Part shown: piece after piece, positions 1-9,063 of the stretch
How the letters are laid out: every line of letters starts with the position of its first letter
Position numbering within the stretch: position 1 is the first letter of the stretch
From: Mesorhizobium ventifaucium
GTDB taxonomy: Bacteria; Pseudomonadota; Alphaproteobacteria; Rhizobiales; Rhizobiaceae
Reading direction: 5' to 3'
Length of the DNA: 64,000 nt
Assembly: GCF_935822925.1 (NCBI RefSeq)
Contig: NZ_CAKXZS010000012.1
Location: 62,001 to 126,000 of the forward strand
The notes under the pieces: model-generated
Told to the model about the DNA's origin: nothing
The model's input: only the letters and a program-made list of their open reading frames with translations
The model's database searches: none
Position numbers and translations under genes: made by a program

Positions 1-401
1 CTGGCGTCATTGGACGGGATCAGCGTCAGCCTGATGTCGGGGTATTGCGAGGTGAAGCTGCCGAGCCGCGGGATCATCCACAGCAACAGCAGTGCCGGCA
101 CGCAGGACACCGACAACGCACCGGTGCTCGCCGGCCTCGTCATGCGCTGCGTGGCGGCGGCGATGCCGTCGAAGGCGGTCGACACCGCCGGCAGCAATTC
201 GGCGCCGTGCGGCGTCAGCTTCACCCGCTGGCCGGCGCGCTCGAACAGCTTGACGCCAAGCGACTGTTCGAGCGCCTTGATCTGATGGCTGATGGCGCCG
301 TGGGTGACGTTGAGCTCAGCCGCCGCCTTGGTCAGCGAGGCATGGCGCGCCGTCGCCTCGAAGGCCCGCAATGGATTCAGGGGAGGCAGACGCTTGGCCA
401 T
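1..401 (-). CDS. LysR-family transcriptional regulator (partial, 3' end outside window)
   Basis: The reverse strand reads from an ATG at 401 and runs off the window edge after about 133 codons. It starts MAKRLPPLNPLRAFEATARH and carries a classical N-terminal winged helix-turn-helix (residues ~20-45, with TKAAAELNVTHGAISHQIK), followed by the start of the effector-binding domain. This layout is typical of the GcvA/AmpR branch of the LysR family. The gene diverges from the agmatinase operon at 630, so it probably regulates that operon, which is the usual LysR arrangement. A 17-bp perfect palindrome lies between the two genes at 473-489. The effector cannot be inferred from the visible part. 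Confidence 0.9.
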   Translation of the reverse strand, partial: MAKRLPPLNPLRAFEATARHASLTKAAAELNVTHGAISHQIKALEQSLGVKLFERAGQRVKLTPHGAELLPAVSTAFDGIAAATQRMTRPASTGALSVSCVPALLLLWMIPRLGSFTSQYPDIRLTLIPSNDA

Positions 402-472
402 CGGAGCCTCAAAGGAGCACGACCCCCGGAAGTGCAACCCCGGTTTTCGGATAAGATCGTGCTCGACATTAA

Positions 473-489
473 TGTGAGATTTTCTCACA
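473..489. promoter_or_regulatory. Perfect 17-bp palindrome, candidate LysR operator
   Basis: The sequence TGTGAGATTTTCTCACA has 7-bp arms around TTT. It sits 72 bp upstream of the LysR start and 141 bp upstream of the agmatinase start, in a divergent promoter region. LysR proteins bind dyads of the T-N11-A type, and this site contains such a spacing. The binding role is inferred from position and symmetry only. Confidence 0.5.
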
Positions 490-629
490 GCAAAGACCCT
501 AACAATATCAATTGATTTTTCAATGCAGCTGCAAGACACTTTGGGCCGTACAGCATCAAGACGTGAAATCCGCAGGCAGCCGGCGCGGCCGTCATTGATG
601 GCCGCCTGCACCAGCCATGGAGGACCGAC

Positions 630-1691
630 ATGGGTTATGATCGCGGCAAGCTCGAAGCGTTGCGCCGCAAATATGGCGAAAGCCATGGCGGCGAGATATT
701 CGACCCAAATTTCCGGCGTGTCGCCGACAAGATCTTCTCCAAGAGCGGCACGCGGCTGGCGCCCTATTCCGGCATCCCTGCCTTCCTCAGCGCGCCTTAC
801 CGGGAAATCGCCGTCGACAATCCTGATTTCGGCGATCTGCAGGTGGCGATGATCGGCGTGCCGATGGACCTTGGCGTGACCAATCGGCCGGGCGCCCGCT
901 TCGGGCCAAGGGCACTGCGCGCCATCGAGCGCATCGGCCCCTACAACCATGTGCTGGAATGTGCACCGACGCATGAGCTGAAGGTGGCCGACATCGGTGA
1001 TGTGCCGTTCCAGAGCCGTTACCGGCTGGAGACCAGCCATGACGACATCGAGCGCCGGACGAACCAGATCGTCGATGCCGGCGTCGTCCCGCTTTCGGTC
1101 GGCGGCGATCATTCGATCAGCCACCCGATCCTGAAGGCTGTCGGCAAAAAAGCGCCGGTCGGCATGATCCATATCGACGCCCACTGCGACACCAGCGGCC
1201 TGTTCGACATGACCAAGTTCCACCATGGCGGTCCGTTCCGCAACGCGGTGCTGGACGGCGTGCTCGACCCGTCGCGCACCATCCAGATCGGCATCCGCGG
1301 CTCGGCCGAATATCTGTGGGAGTTCACCTATGAATCCGGCATGACCGTCGTGCATGCCGAGGAGGTGACCGGGCTCGGTATGCCCGCCATCATCGAGAAG
1401 GCGCGCAGAATAGTCGGCGATGGCCCGACCTATGTGTCCTTTGATATCGACAGCATCGACCCGGCCTTCGCGCCCGGCACCGGCACGCCGGAAGTCGGCG
1501 GGCTGACGACGCGGGAAGTGCTTGAACTGCTGCGCGGCCTGAAGGGCCTCAACATCGTCGGCGGCGACGTCGTCGAGGTGGCGCCGCAATATGACGCGAC
1601 CACCAACACCGCACATGCCGGCGCGCAGGTGCTGTTCGAGATCCTCAGCCTGATGGTGTTCAGCCCGGCGATCTCAGGCAAGCGAGCCTGA
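630..1691 (+). CDS. speB: Agmatinase / arginase-family ureohydrolase
   Basis: This 353-aa protein belongs to the ureohydrolase family, which hydrolyses guanidino compounds to urea plus an amine using two Mn ions. The three metal-binding signatures are intact: GGDHS (158-162), HIDAHCD (181-187) and FDIDSIDP (271-278), giving ligands H161, D183, H185, D187, D272 and D274. The length is slightly above classical bacterial agmatinase (~305-320 aa) because of an N-terminal extension of about 40 residues. The ATG at 630 has a GGAGG at 619-623. The gene is followed by an ABC importer for amino-acid-like solutes, which suggests joint uptake and hydrolysis of agmatine or another guanidino compound. Related enzymes act on guanidinobutyrate or guanidinopropionate, so the exact substrate is open. 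Confidence 0.88.
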   Translation: MGYDRGKLEALRRKYGESHGGEIFDPNFRRVADKIFSKSGTRLAPYSGIPAFLSAPYREIAVDNPDFGDLQVAMIGVPMDLGVTNRPGARFGPRALRAIERIGPYNHVLECAPTHELKVADIGDVPFQSRYRLETSHDDIERRTNQIVDAGVVPLSVGGDHSISHPILKAVGKKAPVGMIHIDAHCDTSGLFDMTKFHHGGPFRNAVLDGVLDPSRTIQIGIRGSAEYLWEFTYESGMTVVHAEEVTGLGMPAIIEKARRIVGDGPTYVSFDIDSIDPAFAPGTGTPEVGGLTTREVLELLRGLKGLNIVGGDVVEVAPQYDATTNTAHAGAQVLFEILSLMVFSPAISGKRA

Positions 1692-1780
1692 CGCATCAGA
1701 CCAAGAAGTTCCAAGGCGACCGCCGCGCTGGAGCCGGCGGCCGCATTCAAACAAAACAAGCTTCCAGCAGGGGAACGACA

Positions 1781-2584
1781 ATGACACTTCACATGAAGCT
1801 CAAATCATCCATCGCAGCCGTGCTGATGCTCGCCGGCCTCGGTCTTGCCACCCAGGCCGCCAATGCCGACGCGCTCGACGACATCACCAAGGCCGGCGCG
1901 ATCAATGTCGGCATTTTCTCCGACTTTCCGCCCTTCTCCTCGGCCAGTGCCGATATGAGCATCAAGGGCTATGACATCGACGTGGCGCAGTTCATCGCCG
2001 ACCAGCTCAAGGTCAAGCTGAATTTGGTCAGCGTGACCGGCCAGAACCGCATCCCGTATCTTACCGACAAGCGCGTCGATATCCTGATGAGCGTCGGCTA
2101 CTCCAAGGAACGCGAGCAGGTGATCGATTTCGCCGCCGCCTACGCACCGTACTATATCGCCGTCATCGGCCCGGCCGCGCTCAAGGTCGAAGGCAAGGAC
2201 GACCTCGCCGACAAGTCGATCGCCGTCAACCGCGGCACGCTGGAAGACACGTCGCTGACCGAAGCGGCACCCGCCTCGGCCGACATCCGCCGCTTCGACA
2301 ACTATAATTCCGTCATCCAGGCCTTCATCTCGGGTCAGACCCAGCTGATGGTCGTCGGCAACGATGTCGGCGCCCAGGTGCTCGCCCGCCAGGAAGCACT
2401 GAAGCCGGAACAGAAGTTCCAGCTCCTCACCTCGCCGTCGCATATCGGCCTCAACAAGAACGAGGACCGCCTGAAGCAGGCGGTCAACGACGCGGTCGCC
2501 AAGATGCTGGCCGATGGCAAGCTGGACGAAAGCTCGAAAGCCTGGCTCAAGACGCCGCTCAATCCCGACAACCTCAAGGATTGA
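1781..2584 (+). CDS. Amino-acid-type ABC transporter periplasmic binding protein
   Basis: This 267-aa SBP_bac_3-type protein binds a polar amino acid or related compound in the periplasm. It has an N-terminal signal peptide with a hydrophobic stretch at residues ~10-23 and a likely cleavage after AANA (~29). The start of the mature domain (AGAINVGIFSDFPPFSS) and the segment GYDIDVAQFIADQL are typical of the family. An in-frame ATG at 1793 is an alternative start. The gene follows the agmatinase by 89 bp and precedes two permease genes, so it probably forms one transcript with them. The substrate is not determined; the agmatinase neighbour points to agmatine, arginine or another guanidino compound. 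Confidence 0.88.
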   Translation: MTLHMKLKSSIAAVLMLAGLGLATQAANADALDDITKAGAINVGIFSDFPPFSSASADMSIKGYDIDVAQFIADQLKVKLNLVSVTGQNRIPYLTDKRVDILMSVGYSKEREQVIDFAAAYAPYYIAVIGPAALKVEGKDDLADKSIAVNRGTLEDTSLTEAAPASADIRRFDNYNSVIQAFISGQTQLMVVGNDVGAQVLARQEALKPEQKFQLLTSPSHIGLNKNEDRLKQAVNDAVAKMLADGKLDESSKAWLKTPLNPDNLKD

Positions 2585-2605
2585 TCTCCGGGGTAAGGAC
2601 CTATC

Positions 2606-3274
2606 ATGGGCTACAGCCTCGACTTCGGCTGGCTTGCCGATGCGACAGGCGCGATCGCGCGCGGGGCGGCCACGACGATCCTTTTGATCGCCGTGACCAC
2701 GCTCGCGGGAACGTTCCTCAGCATCCTCGGTGCGGCCGGGCGGCGAAACGGCCCCTTGCTGCTCAAGCGGGCGATCGGCGTCTATGTCGAGGTGATCCGC
2801 AACACGCCGTTCCTGGTGCAGCTGTTCTTCATCTTCTTCGGGCTGCCCAGCATCGGCGTGAGGCTCGATCCGCTGCTGGCCGCCCTGCTGGCGATGACGC
2901 TCAACATGGCGGCCTACACGATCGAGATCGTCGGCGCCGGGCTCGACGCGGTGCCGCGTGGGCAGACGGAAGCAGCACTGGCGCTCGGGCTGCGGCCGCG
3001 CCAGGTGTTCGTCAAGATCGTGCTGCCGCAGGCACTCAAGGTGATCTATCCGGCGCTGACCAGCCAGATCATCATCATGATGCTGGAGTCGGCCGTCGTG
3101 TCGCAGATCGCAGTGCGCGAGCTGACCTACGAGGCCGACATGCTGCAGGCGCGCACCTTCCGCGCTTTCGAGACCTATTTCGTGGTGACGATCGTCTATC
3201 TCGTCCTGTCGATGGGGCTGCGCCGGCTGCTGGTCAGCGGCGGGCGCCGCGCGCTGGGGGCCGGCGTGTCATGA
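2606..3274 (+). CDS. Polar amino-acid ABC transporter permease (HisM/GlnP type), first copy
   Basis: This 222-aa inner-membrane protein belongs to the His/Glu/Gln/Arg family of ABC permeases. It has several hydrophobic segments, the early signature VYVEVIRNTPFLVQLFFIFF, and the cytoplasmic EAA loop (EAALALGLRPRQVFVKIVLP) that docks the ATPase. It starts 21 bp after the binding-protein stop. Its stop overlaps the next permease start by 4 bp (ATGA at 3271-3274), so the two subunits are translationally coupled and probably form a heterodimer. Confidence 0.9.
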   Translation: MGYSLDFGWLADATGAIARGAATTILLIAVTTLAGTFLSILGAAGRRNGPLLLKRAIGVYVEVIRNTPFLVQLFFIFFGLPSIGVRLDPLLAALLAMTLNMAAYTIEIVGAGLDAVPRGQTEAALALGLRPRQVFVKIVLPQALKVIYPALTSQIIIMMLESAVVSQIAVRELTYEADMLQARTFRAFETYFVVTIVYLVLSMGLRRLLVSGGRRALGAGVS

Positions 3275-3918
3275 TCGAATTCACCTTCTGGGATATGGTC
3301 CGCAACCTTCTGCTCGCCGCGCGCTGGACGGTGCTTCTGTCACTGGCGGCCTTCGTCGGCGGCGGTGTGGTCGGCATGGTCGTGCTGTTCTTCAGGATCG
3401 CCAAGAATAAATGGGCGCGGCGCCTTGCGTCGGGGTACATCGCGCTATTCCAGGGAACGCCGCTGCTCATGCAGCTCTTCCTGATGTTCTTTGGCCTGCC
3501 GATGCTGGGCTTGCGCATCGAACCGTGGACCGCCGCAGCACTTGGCCTCACCTTCTTCGCCAGCGCCTATCTCGCCGAAATCTGGCGCGGCGGCGTCGAT
3601 GCGCTGCCGCGCGGCCAGTGGGACGCCGGCGCCAGTCTCGGCCTCCACTATCTGCAGGAACTGAGACTGATCATCCTGCCGCAGGCGTTTTCGATCACCC
3701 GCGCCCCGACCGTCGGTTTCCTGGTGCAGCTGATCAAGTCGACCGCTCTGACCTCGATCATCGGTTTCGAGGAACTGGTCAGGACATCCAACGCCATCAA
3801 CAACGCGACCTTCGAACCGTTCACCGTCTACGGGCTGGTGGCGCTGATCTTCTTCGTCATGTGCTTCCCGCTGACGCAATATGCACGCGCGCTTGAACGA
3901 CGGGCGACTACAAACTAG
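3271..3918 (+). CDS. Polar amino-acid ABC transporter permease, second copy
   Basis: This 215-aa permease is paralogous to the one before it and starts at the overlapping ATGA. It contains the family signature GYIALFQGTPLLMQLFLMFF and the EAA loop WDAGASLGLHYLQELRLIIL. The start is set by the coupling overlap and by homology; a much longer upstream ORF in this frame only shadows the first permease. No ABC ATP-binding subunit follows: the next gene is a small lipoprotein. The importer must therefore borrow an ATPase encoded elsewhere, or its ATPase has been lost. Confidence 0.9.
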   Translation: MIEFTFWDMVRNLLLAARWTVLLSLAAFVGGGVVGMVVLFFRIAKNKWARRLASGYIALFQGTPLLMQLFLMFFGLPMLGLRIEPWTAAALGLTFFASAYLAEIWRGGVDALPRGQWDAGASLGLHYLQELRLIILPQAFSITRAPTVGFLVQLIKSTALTSIIGFEELVRTSNAINNATFEPFTVYGLVALIFFVMCFPLTQYARALERRATTN

Positions 3919-4094
3919 CAAGCTGCCTCTGCGCTTAGCGTTCGAATGCCTTCTTTTGGGTCAAAGCAGTCATTGGGGATTATCCGGTTCCGCGTTGTGA
4001 AAAACGATTGGTGACGATAACCGTGTTTCCGGCTGCCTCTTCGGAGCTACCTTCTTGTTGGAAGAAGAGTTCTGTGTACCATCAAGGGCTTGGG

Positions 4095-4460
4095 ATGAGA
4101 ATTGCAATGTTCGTCGCGTTGGCCGCGACAGCGGCTGGATGCGCGACCTCTCCGGTCGACTATGGAGCGTCGCTTTCGAAGCAAGACCGGAAATGGGGGT
4201 CGCCGGAATGCCGGCAAGCCCGCATGCAGGCTTCGAACTACGACGCTCGCGAAAAAAAGCAGCCGGGCTGGGGAACCGGCGTCTTTCTTGGCCCGTACGG
4301 ATTGGGGCTAGCAGCAGCCATCAAGGAGCACCAGCAGAAGCAACGAAAATTGTTCGCTCGCGCGGTGCACTTGCGGTGCTCAAGCCTTCCCCTGCCAAAG
4401 GAGTTACAAAGCGACTTAAGCCCACAGGCCGCGCGTGCAAATCAGACGAAATATCCATAG
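4095..4460 (+). CDS. Small predicted lipoprotein, function unknown
   Basis: This 121-aa protein starts MRIAMFVALAATAAGCATSP. A hydrophobic signal ends in a lipobox-like AAGC, so the Cys at residue 16 is likely lipidated. The mature part is basic and polar, with a Gly-rich stretch (GWGTGVFLGPYGLGLAAA) that could touch the membrane. I chose ATG 4095 over an upstream GTG at 4008 because it places the signal sequence at the N-terminus. The gene stands alone, convergent with the MATE transporter. I do not recognise the family. Confidence 0.6.
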   Translation: MRIAMFVALAATAAGCATSPVDYGASLSKQDRKWGSPECRQARMQASNYDAREKKQPGWGTGVFLGPYGLGLAAAIKEHQQKQRKLFARAVHLRCSSLPLPKELQSDLSPQAARANQTKYP

Positions 4461-4501
4461 ACGTCACCACGCCGCCCTGCTTCGTGACGAAGCCGCTTTT
4501 A

Positions 4502-5905
4502 TCAATGCCCAAAGGAGAGCGGCGGCGCGATCCTGTCGCGGCGCAGCCAACGCGCCAGGAGCAGCGCCGCCACCACCGCGAGCCCCAACGACAGGCCGAT
4601 CCAGATGCCGACGCCGTCGAGCCCGGAATGGAAGGCAAGCAGCACCCCGAGCGGCAGGCCGATGCCCCAATAGCCGATCGCTGCATAGATCATCGGCACC
4701 TTGGTGTCGTGCAGGCCACGCAGCATGCCGGCGGCCACGGCCTGGGCGCCATCGAAAATCTGGAACAGCGCGGCAAAGGCCAGGAACGACACGGCAAGCC
4801 CGATCACAGTGGTATTGTCCGGGTCGCCGAGATCGATGAAGGCGCTGATCAGCAGCTGCGGCCACAGGATCATCACCAGCCCCATCAGCGCCATGAACGA
4901 CACGCCAATGACAAAAGCGGTCCAGCCGGCGCGGGAAACACCTTCCGGATTGCCGGCGCCATGGGCGAGCCCGACGCGCACCGTCGCCGCCTGGTTGAGG
5001 CCGAGCGGCACCATGAAGCTGATCGAGGCGATCTGGATGGCGATGGCATGCGCGGCGAGCGAGGCGGCGTCGATCAGGCCCATAAGGAGGGCTGCCGCGT
5101 TGAAGATCGTCACCTCGAAGGCGAGTAGCCCGGCGATCGGCAGGCCGAGCCGCAGCAACCCCTTGAAGCGCGGCCAATCGGCCCGCCAGAAGCGCCCGAA
5201 CAGCTGATAGCGGCGAAACTTCGGCTCAAGCATCACCACCGCCGCCATGCCGGCAAACATCAGCATGCTGGACAGCGTGGTGGCGAGACCCGAGCCGGCA
5301 ATGCCCATCGAAGGGGCGCCGAGATTGCCGAACATGAACACCCAGTTGAAGAATACATTGCAGGCGACAGCAACGAAGACGATGACCAGCGCCCAACCAG
5401 GCCGCTCCAGCGCAGAGATGAACGAGCGCAGGACGATATAGCCATAGAACGGCAGCACCGCCCATTCGAGCCAGCGCAGGTAGATGCCGGCCTGATGCGC
5501 CAGCGCCGGTTCCTGGCCCATGGCCAGCAACACGACCTCGCCGTACCAGAGAAATATCCAGATCGGGATTGAGATGAGGATCGCCAGCCACAGCCCCTGC
5601 CGCACGGTGCGGCGCAGATCGCGCACGGAGTGGCGACGGCGGCCGAGTTCCGTAGCGATCATCGGCGAGGTCGCCAGCATCAGGCCCAGCCCGAAGATCA
5701 GCGGCATGAAATAGAGGTTGGCGCCGAGCGCGCCGCTGGCCAGCGTGTCCGGACCCAGCCGCCCCATCATCATGACATCGGTGGCGGTCATCGCCGTCTG
5801 GCCGAGATTGGTGAGCACCATAGGCCAGGCGAGCGCCAACGTCGCCCTGATTTCCTGACGCCAAAGGTTTTCCGGCGCGCGCGCGCCGGCTTCGATCGCA
5901 GACAT
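4502..5905 (-). CDS. MATE-family multidrug/Na+ antiporter (NorM-like)
   Basis: This protein of about 467 aa has twelve predicted hydrophobic segments in two repeats, typical of MATE exporters. Family hallmarks are LALAWPMVLTNLGQTAMTAT at residues ~23-42 and the corresponding start of the second half. Such proteins export cationic compounds with H+ or Na+ influx. I placed the start at ATG 5905 (MSAIEAGARAPENLWRQEI), because the longer reading adds only an Arg-rich tail without homologous character. The gene is monocistronic, convergent with the lipoprotein gene and divergent from the histidine phosphatase gene at 6147. Confidence 0.9.
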   Translation of the reverse strand: MSAIEAGARAPENLWRQEIRATLALAWPMVLTNLGQTAMTATDVMMMGRLGPDTLASGALGANLYFMPLIFGLGLMLATSPMIATELGRRRHSVRDLRRTVRQGLWLAILISIPIWIFLWYGEVVLLAMGQEPALAHQAGIYLRWLEWAVLPFYGYIVLRSFISALERPGWALVIVFVAVACNVFFNWVFMFGNLGAPSMGIAGSGLATTLSSMLMFAGMAAVVMLEPKFRRYQLFGRFWRADWPRFKGLLRLGLPIAGLLAFEVTIFNAAALLMGLIDAASLAAHAIAIQIASISFMVPLGLNQAATVRVGLAHGAGNPEGVSRAGWTAFVIGVSFMALMGLVMILWPQLLISAFIDLGDPDNTTVIGLAVSFLAFAALFQIFDGAQAVAAGMLRGLHDTKVPMIYAAIGYWGIGLPLGVLLAFHSGLDGVGIWIGLSLGLAVVAALLLARWLRRDRIAPPLSFGH

Positions 5906-6146
5906 TTTGTCGCCTATCCGATTGCGGCGCGTCGGCAAACACCGGAAGCCGCGTCTCAGCGCGGAAAATGGCCGTGATCGGCCCGGATTCCGCATTAACC
6001 GCACGGCTTGTCTACGAAAGGAGCGGCTATGGCAAGAGGCTGACTCAGTGAAGAGTTGAGCCAGAGAGCCCAGAAGCCGCTATGATTGCGTCGTTGGCCG
6101 ATCTTAAGAGCGGTCATCACATCGGATTCCATCGAAAGGCATGCGG

Positions 6147-6725
6147 ATGAGCGCGTTTCCCGAAATCTATCTGGTTCGGCATGGCGAGACGGAATGGAGC
6201 GCGTCGGGAAAGCACACCGGCCTGACTGACATACCGCTGACGCCTGCCGGCGAGGCGGCCGCCGGGCGGGTCGCTGAGCGGCTGCAGGGCCTTTCGTTCC
6301 AGGCTGTCTGGTCGAGCCCGTCGCAGCGCGCCCTCAAGACCTGTACGCTTGCCGGCTTCGGTTCGGCCAGCGTGGAGAAGGCCGACCTGGCGGAATGGGA
6401 TTACGGCGCTTACGAGGGACTGACCACGAAGCAGATCCTCATCGAGCGTCCCGGCTGGCGTCTGTTTTGCGATGGCTGCCTTGACGGCGAGGCGGCAGAG
6501 CATGTCGGCGCGAGGGCGGATCGGATCGTCAATGAATTGCGTGACGTCAATGGCAATGTCCTGGTGTTTTCAAGCTCGCATTTCCTGCGGGTGCTGGCGG
6601 CGCGCTGGCTCGGCCTGCCGCCGCAAGATGGCGCGCTTTTCGTGCTGGATACCGCCAGCACAAGCGTGCTCGGCTATGAGCACGACCTTGGCGAGCCAAT
6701 TATCCGGCGGTGGAACCAGAGATAG
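6147..6725 (+). CDS. Histidine phosphatase family protein (phosphoglycerate-mutase-like)
   Basis: The protein has 192 aa. The catalytic RHG box appears near the N-terminus (IYLVRHGETEWS), and the second catalytic His is in SSSHFLRVLAARWLG near the C-terminus. The family includes phosphoglycerate mutases and small-molecule phosphatases such as CobC and SixA; the substrate cannot be told from sequence. I prefer ATG 6147 to ATG 6141 because AAAGG at 6135-6139 then lies 7 nt upstream. No operon partner is evident; the kinase gene downstream is convergent. Confidence 0.88.
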   Translation: MSAFPEIYLVRHGETEWSASGKHTGLTDIPLTPAGEAAAGRVAERLQGLSFQAVWSSPSQRALKTCTLAGFGSASVEKADLAEWDYGAYEGLTTKQILIERPGWRLFCDGCLDGEAAEHVGARADRIVNELRDVNGNVLVFSSSHFLRVLAARWLGLPPQDGALFVLDTASTSVLGYEHDLGEPIIRRWNQR

Positions 6726-6756
6726 CAGACGCATTGCAGGGTTGTTCGCGCCGCGC

Positions 6757-8343
6757 CTACCTGATTTCGTCCAACGCCTGCCGCTGCCGGTGCATCTCCA
6801 AAAACACCCGGTAGTCGCGCTCGAAGCGGCCGGCGGCCGTCGAATTGGGCTCTCGCGTCTTGCCGCCTTGCTGCATGGCGACGCAGGCGGCGTTCAAATC
6901 GGGAAAAAGCCCGGCGGCGGTGGCGGCGATCATGCCGGTGCCGAGCAGCACCGCCTCATCGGCCAGCGGCTCGACCACCGTGCAGCCAGTGGCGTCGGCA
7001 TAAAGCTCCATCAGCAGCGGGTTTTTGGTGTGACCGCCGGTGACATGCAGCGTGTCGATCAGATAGCCGTTCTCGTTCAGCGCTTCCAGCACATGGCGCA
7101 CGCCGAGCGCAATGCTAACGGCGGTGCGCCAATAGAGCTTGCACAGGCTGTCGAAGGAGGAATCCAGCGTCAGCCCGCTGATGACGCCGACAGCATGCGG
7201 GTCGGCGAGCGGCGAGCGGTTGCCGTGGAAATCCGGCAGCACATGCAGCCTTCCGGCCAGGTTCTCGCCCTCTATGGCGCGCAACTCGACAACGCGCCGG
7301 GCAATCCTGGCGTGCATGGCGGCGTCCGGCTCGCCGCCGGCGCCGTGCCACCGGATGATGTGATCGAGCAGCGCGCCGGTGGCCGATTGGCCGCCTTCCG
7401 ACAGCCAAAGCCGGGGAAGCGCCGCGCCATAATACGGGCCCCAGACACCGGCAAAGGGCTGCGGGTCGGGCGACATCGCCATGACGCAGCTCGAAGTGCC
7501 GGCGATCAGCGCCAGATGCCGGCCGATGTTGATTTCATCGCCGGCGAAGCCGCCGAGCACGCCGAGCGCGCCGGCATAGGCGTCGATGACGCCGGCCCCG
7601 ACCCGGCATTGTTCGGTCAGGCCAAGCTCGGCCGCGGCTTGCGCGCTCAGCCGGCCGATATCGGCGCCCACCGGGCTGGCCTTGTCAGGCAGATTGCCAT
7701 GCTCGAAAAGATCGCCGAGCCCGACGGCCTGGAAGAAGTCGTGCCGCCAGCCGGTCTCTTCATGCGCCAGATAGGTCCATTTGGCGGTCAGCGTGCATTG
7801 CGAGCGGGCGAGCGAACCTGTTGCCTTCCAACTGAGAAAGTCGGCGAGGTCGAATAAATAGCCGGATTCGTTCCATGTTCCCGGCAGGTTGCGCTTCAGC
7901 CACATCAGCTTCGGCGTCTCCATTTCCGGCGACATGACGCCGCCGATATAGTCGAGCACGGCGTGGCTGCTTTCGGTGCATTCATCGGCCTCGGCAATGG
8001 CGCGGTGATCGAGCCAGACGATGGTGTCCCAGCGCCTTTCGCCTGATACCGAGACGCTGAGCTGGCCACCATCCTTGCCCCGCACCACCAGCGAGCAGGT
8101 GGCGTCGAAGGAGACGCCGACGATGTCCTGCGCTGCCACGCCGGCTTTTTCGCGGGCGGCGCGCACCGCAATGCAGACCGCCGACCAGATATCCCGCGAA
8201 TCGTGCTCGGCGTGATCGGCCTTCGGCCGGTTCATGACGATCGGATGCTCGGCGCGGCCGAGCAAGGTGCCTCCGGTGTCGAGAATGCCCGCACGGGCGC
8301 TCCCGGTGCCGACATCGACCGCGCAAACGAAACTTTTCGTCAA
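6757..8343 (-). CDS. FGGY-family pentulose/carbohydrate kinase (D-ribulokinase-like)
   Basis: This 528-aa kinase contains the N-terminal ATPase phosphate-1 motif (CAVDVGTGSARAGILD) and the FGGY C-terminal domain with LHVTGGHTKNPLLMELYADA. The length and the motif FDATCSLVV fit the pentulose-kinase subgroup acting on D-ribulose or related ketoses. It is the last gene of the polyol operon and probably phosphorylates a ketose made by the dehydrogenases upstream. The start is a TTG at 8343 embedded in TTGA, which overlaps the HAD gene stop by 4 bp, so translation is coupled. Xylulokinase activity is an alternative. Confidence 0.87.
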   Translation of the reverse strand: MTKSFVCAVDVGTGSARAGILDTGGTLLGRAEHPIVMNRPKADHAEHDSRDIWSAVCIAVRAAREKAGVAAQDIVGVSFDATCSLVVRGKDGGQLSVSVSGERRWDTIVWLDHRAIAEADECTESSHAVLDYIGGVMSPEMETPKLMWLKRNLPGTWNESGYLFDLADFLSWKATGSLARSQCTLTAKWTYLAHEETGWRHDFFQAVGLGDLFEHGNLPDKASPVGADIGRLSAQAAAELGLTEQCRVGAGVIDAYAGALGVLGGFAGDEINIGRHLALIAGTSSCVMAMSPDPQPFAGVWGPYYGAALPRLWLSEGGQSATGALLDHIIRWHGAGGEPDAAMHARIARRVVELRAIEGENLAGRLHVLPDFHGNRSPLADPHAVGVISGLTLDSSFDSLCKLYWRTAVSIALGVRHVLEALNENGYLIDTLHVTGGHTKNPLLMELYADATGCTVVEPLADEAVLLGTGMIAATAAGLFPDLNAACVAMQQGGKTREPNSTAAGRFERDYRVFLEMHRQRQALDEIR

Positions 8344-9023
8344 GGTATCCTTGCTCTCGCTCCCAGGCCTGCAATCAGATCGGGCAATTGCAGCATGTCA
8401 GCGAATATAAAGTCCGGCTCACTCGACGCAAGCCGCGCTTTCAGTGACGGATTACCGGCATGCGAGCCGCCGGTGAAGGCGAGGACGCGCATTCCCGCCG
8501 CCCGTGCCGCAGCGACCCCGACGGGGCTGTCCTCGACGACGACGCAATTTTGCGGGATCGCTCCCATTTTGGCGGCTGCGTGGAGAAATAGGTCCGGCGC
8601 CGGCTTGCCCCGCTCCACCATGGCGGCGCTGAACAGATGCGGCTCGAGCAGCCCGAGCAGCCCGGTGACGTCGAGCGCATAGCGGATGCGATCCAGCGTG
8701 CCGGAGGAAGCGACGCAGCATGGCATGGCGAGCCTCGGCAGAACCTGGCCGATGCCGGGGATCGGCTTCAACTCGTCGCGAAATTTGCGCATCAGCTCGA
8801 CGCGCATCTCGCTCAGATGCTGGTCGGTGATATCAAGTCCGAAATCGAGACCGAGGATTTCGCGGACGCTTTTCATGCTCTTGCCGAGGAAATGCTCATA
8901 GGCGGCATCCTCGCTGACACTGCCGCCGGCAAGCGTGATCATGCTGAGCAGCGCCGAAACGGACAGCCCCTCGCTGTCGACCAGCACGCCGTCGCAGTCG
9001 AAAATGACCAGGTCAGGCGTCAT
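8340..9023 (-). CDS. HAD-superfamily hydrolase, sugar-phosphate phosphatase type (subfamily IA)
   Basis: This 227-aa HAD phosphatase shows motif I DCDGVLVDSE (~7-16), the motif II region CCVASSGT, motif III Lys in KPAPDLFLHAA and motif IV VVVEDSPVGVAAARAAGM. Sorbitol/mannitol operons of rhizobia and Rhodobacter usually carry such a phosphatase, probably to remove toxic or misphosphorylated sugars. ATG 9023 (MTPDLVIFDCDG) puts motif I at the expected place; a further ATG 30 nt upstream gives an unsupported extension. The stop overlaps the kinase start. Confidence 0.87.
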   Translation of the reverse strand: MTPDLVIFDCDGVLVDSEGLSVSALLSMITLAGGSVSEDAAYEHFLGKSMKSVREILGLDFGLDITDQHLSEMRVELMRKFRDELKPIPGIGQVLPRLAMPCCVASSGTLDRIRYALDVTGLLGLLEPHLFSAAMVERGKPAPDLFLHAAAKMGAIPQNCVVVEDSPVGVAAARAAGMRVLAFTGGSHAGNPSLKARLASSEPDFIFADMLQLPDLIAGLGARARIP

Positions 9024-9063
9024 TGCCGGGCCCTCATCAGCGGGGACATGCATTGAGCCGATC

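Noticed and set aside
4055..5128. Long plus-strand frame across the lipoprotein and MATE genes
   Set aside because: It is the mirror of the MATE coding strand, Arg- and His-rich, and has no family character.
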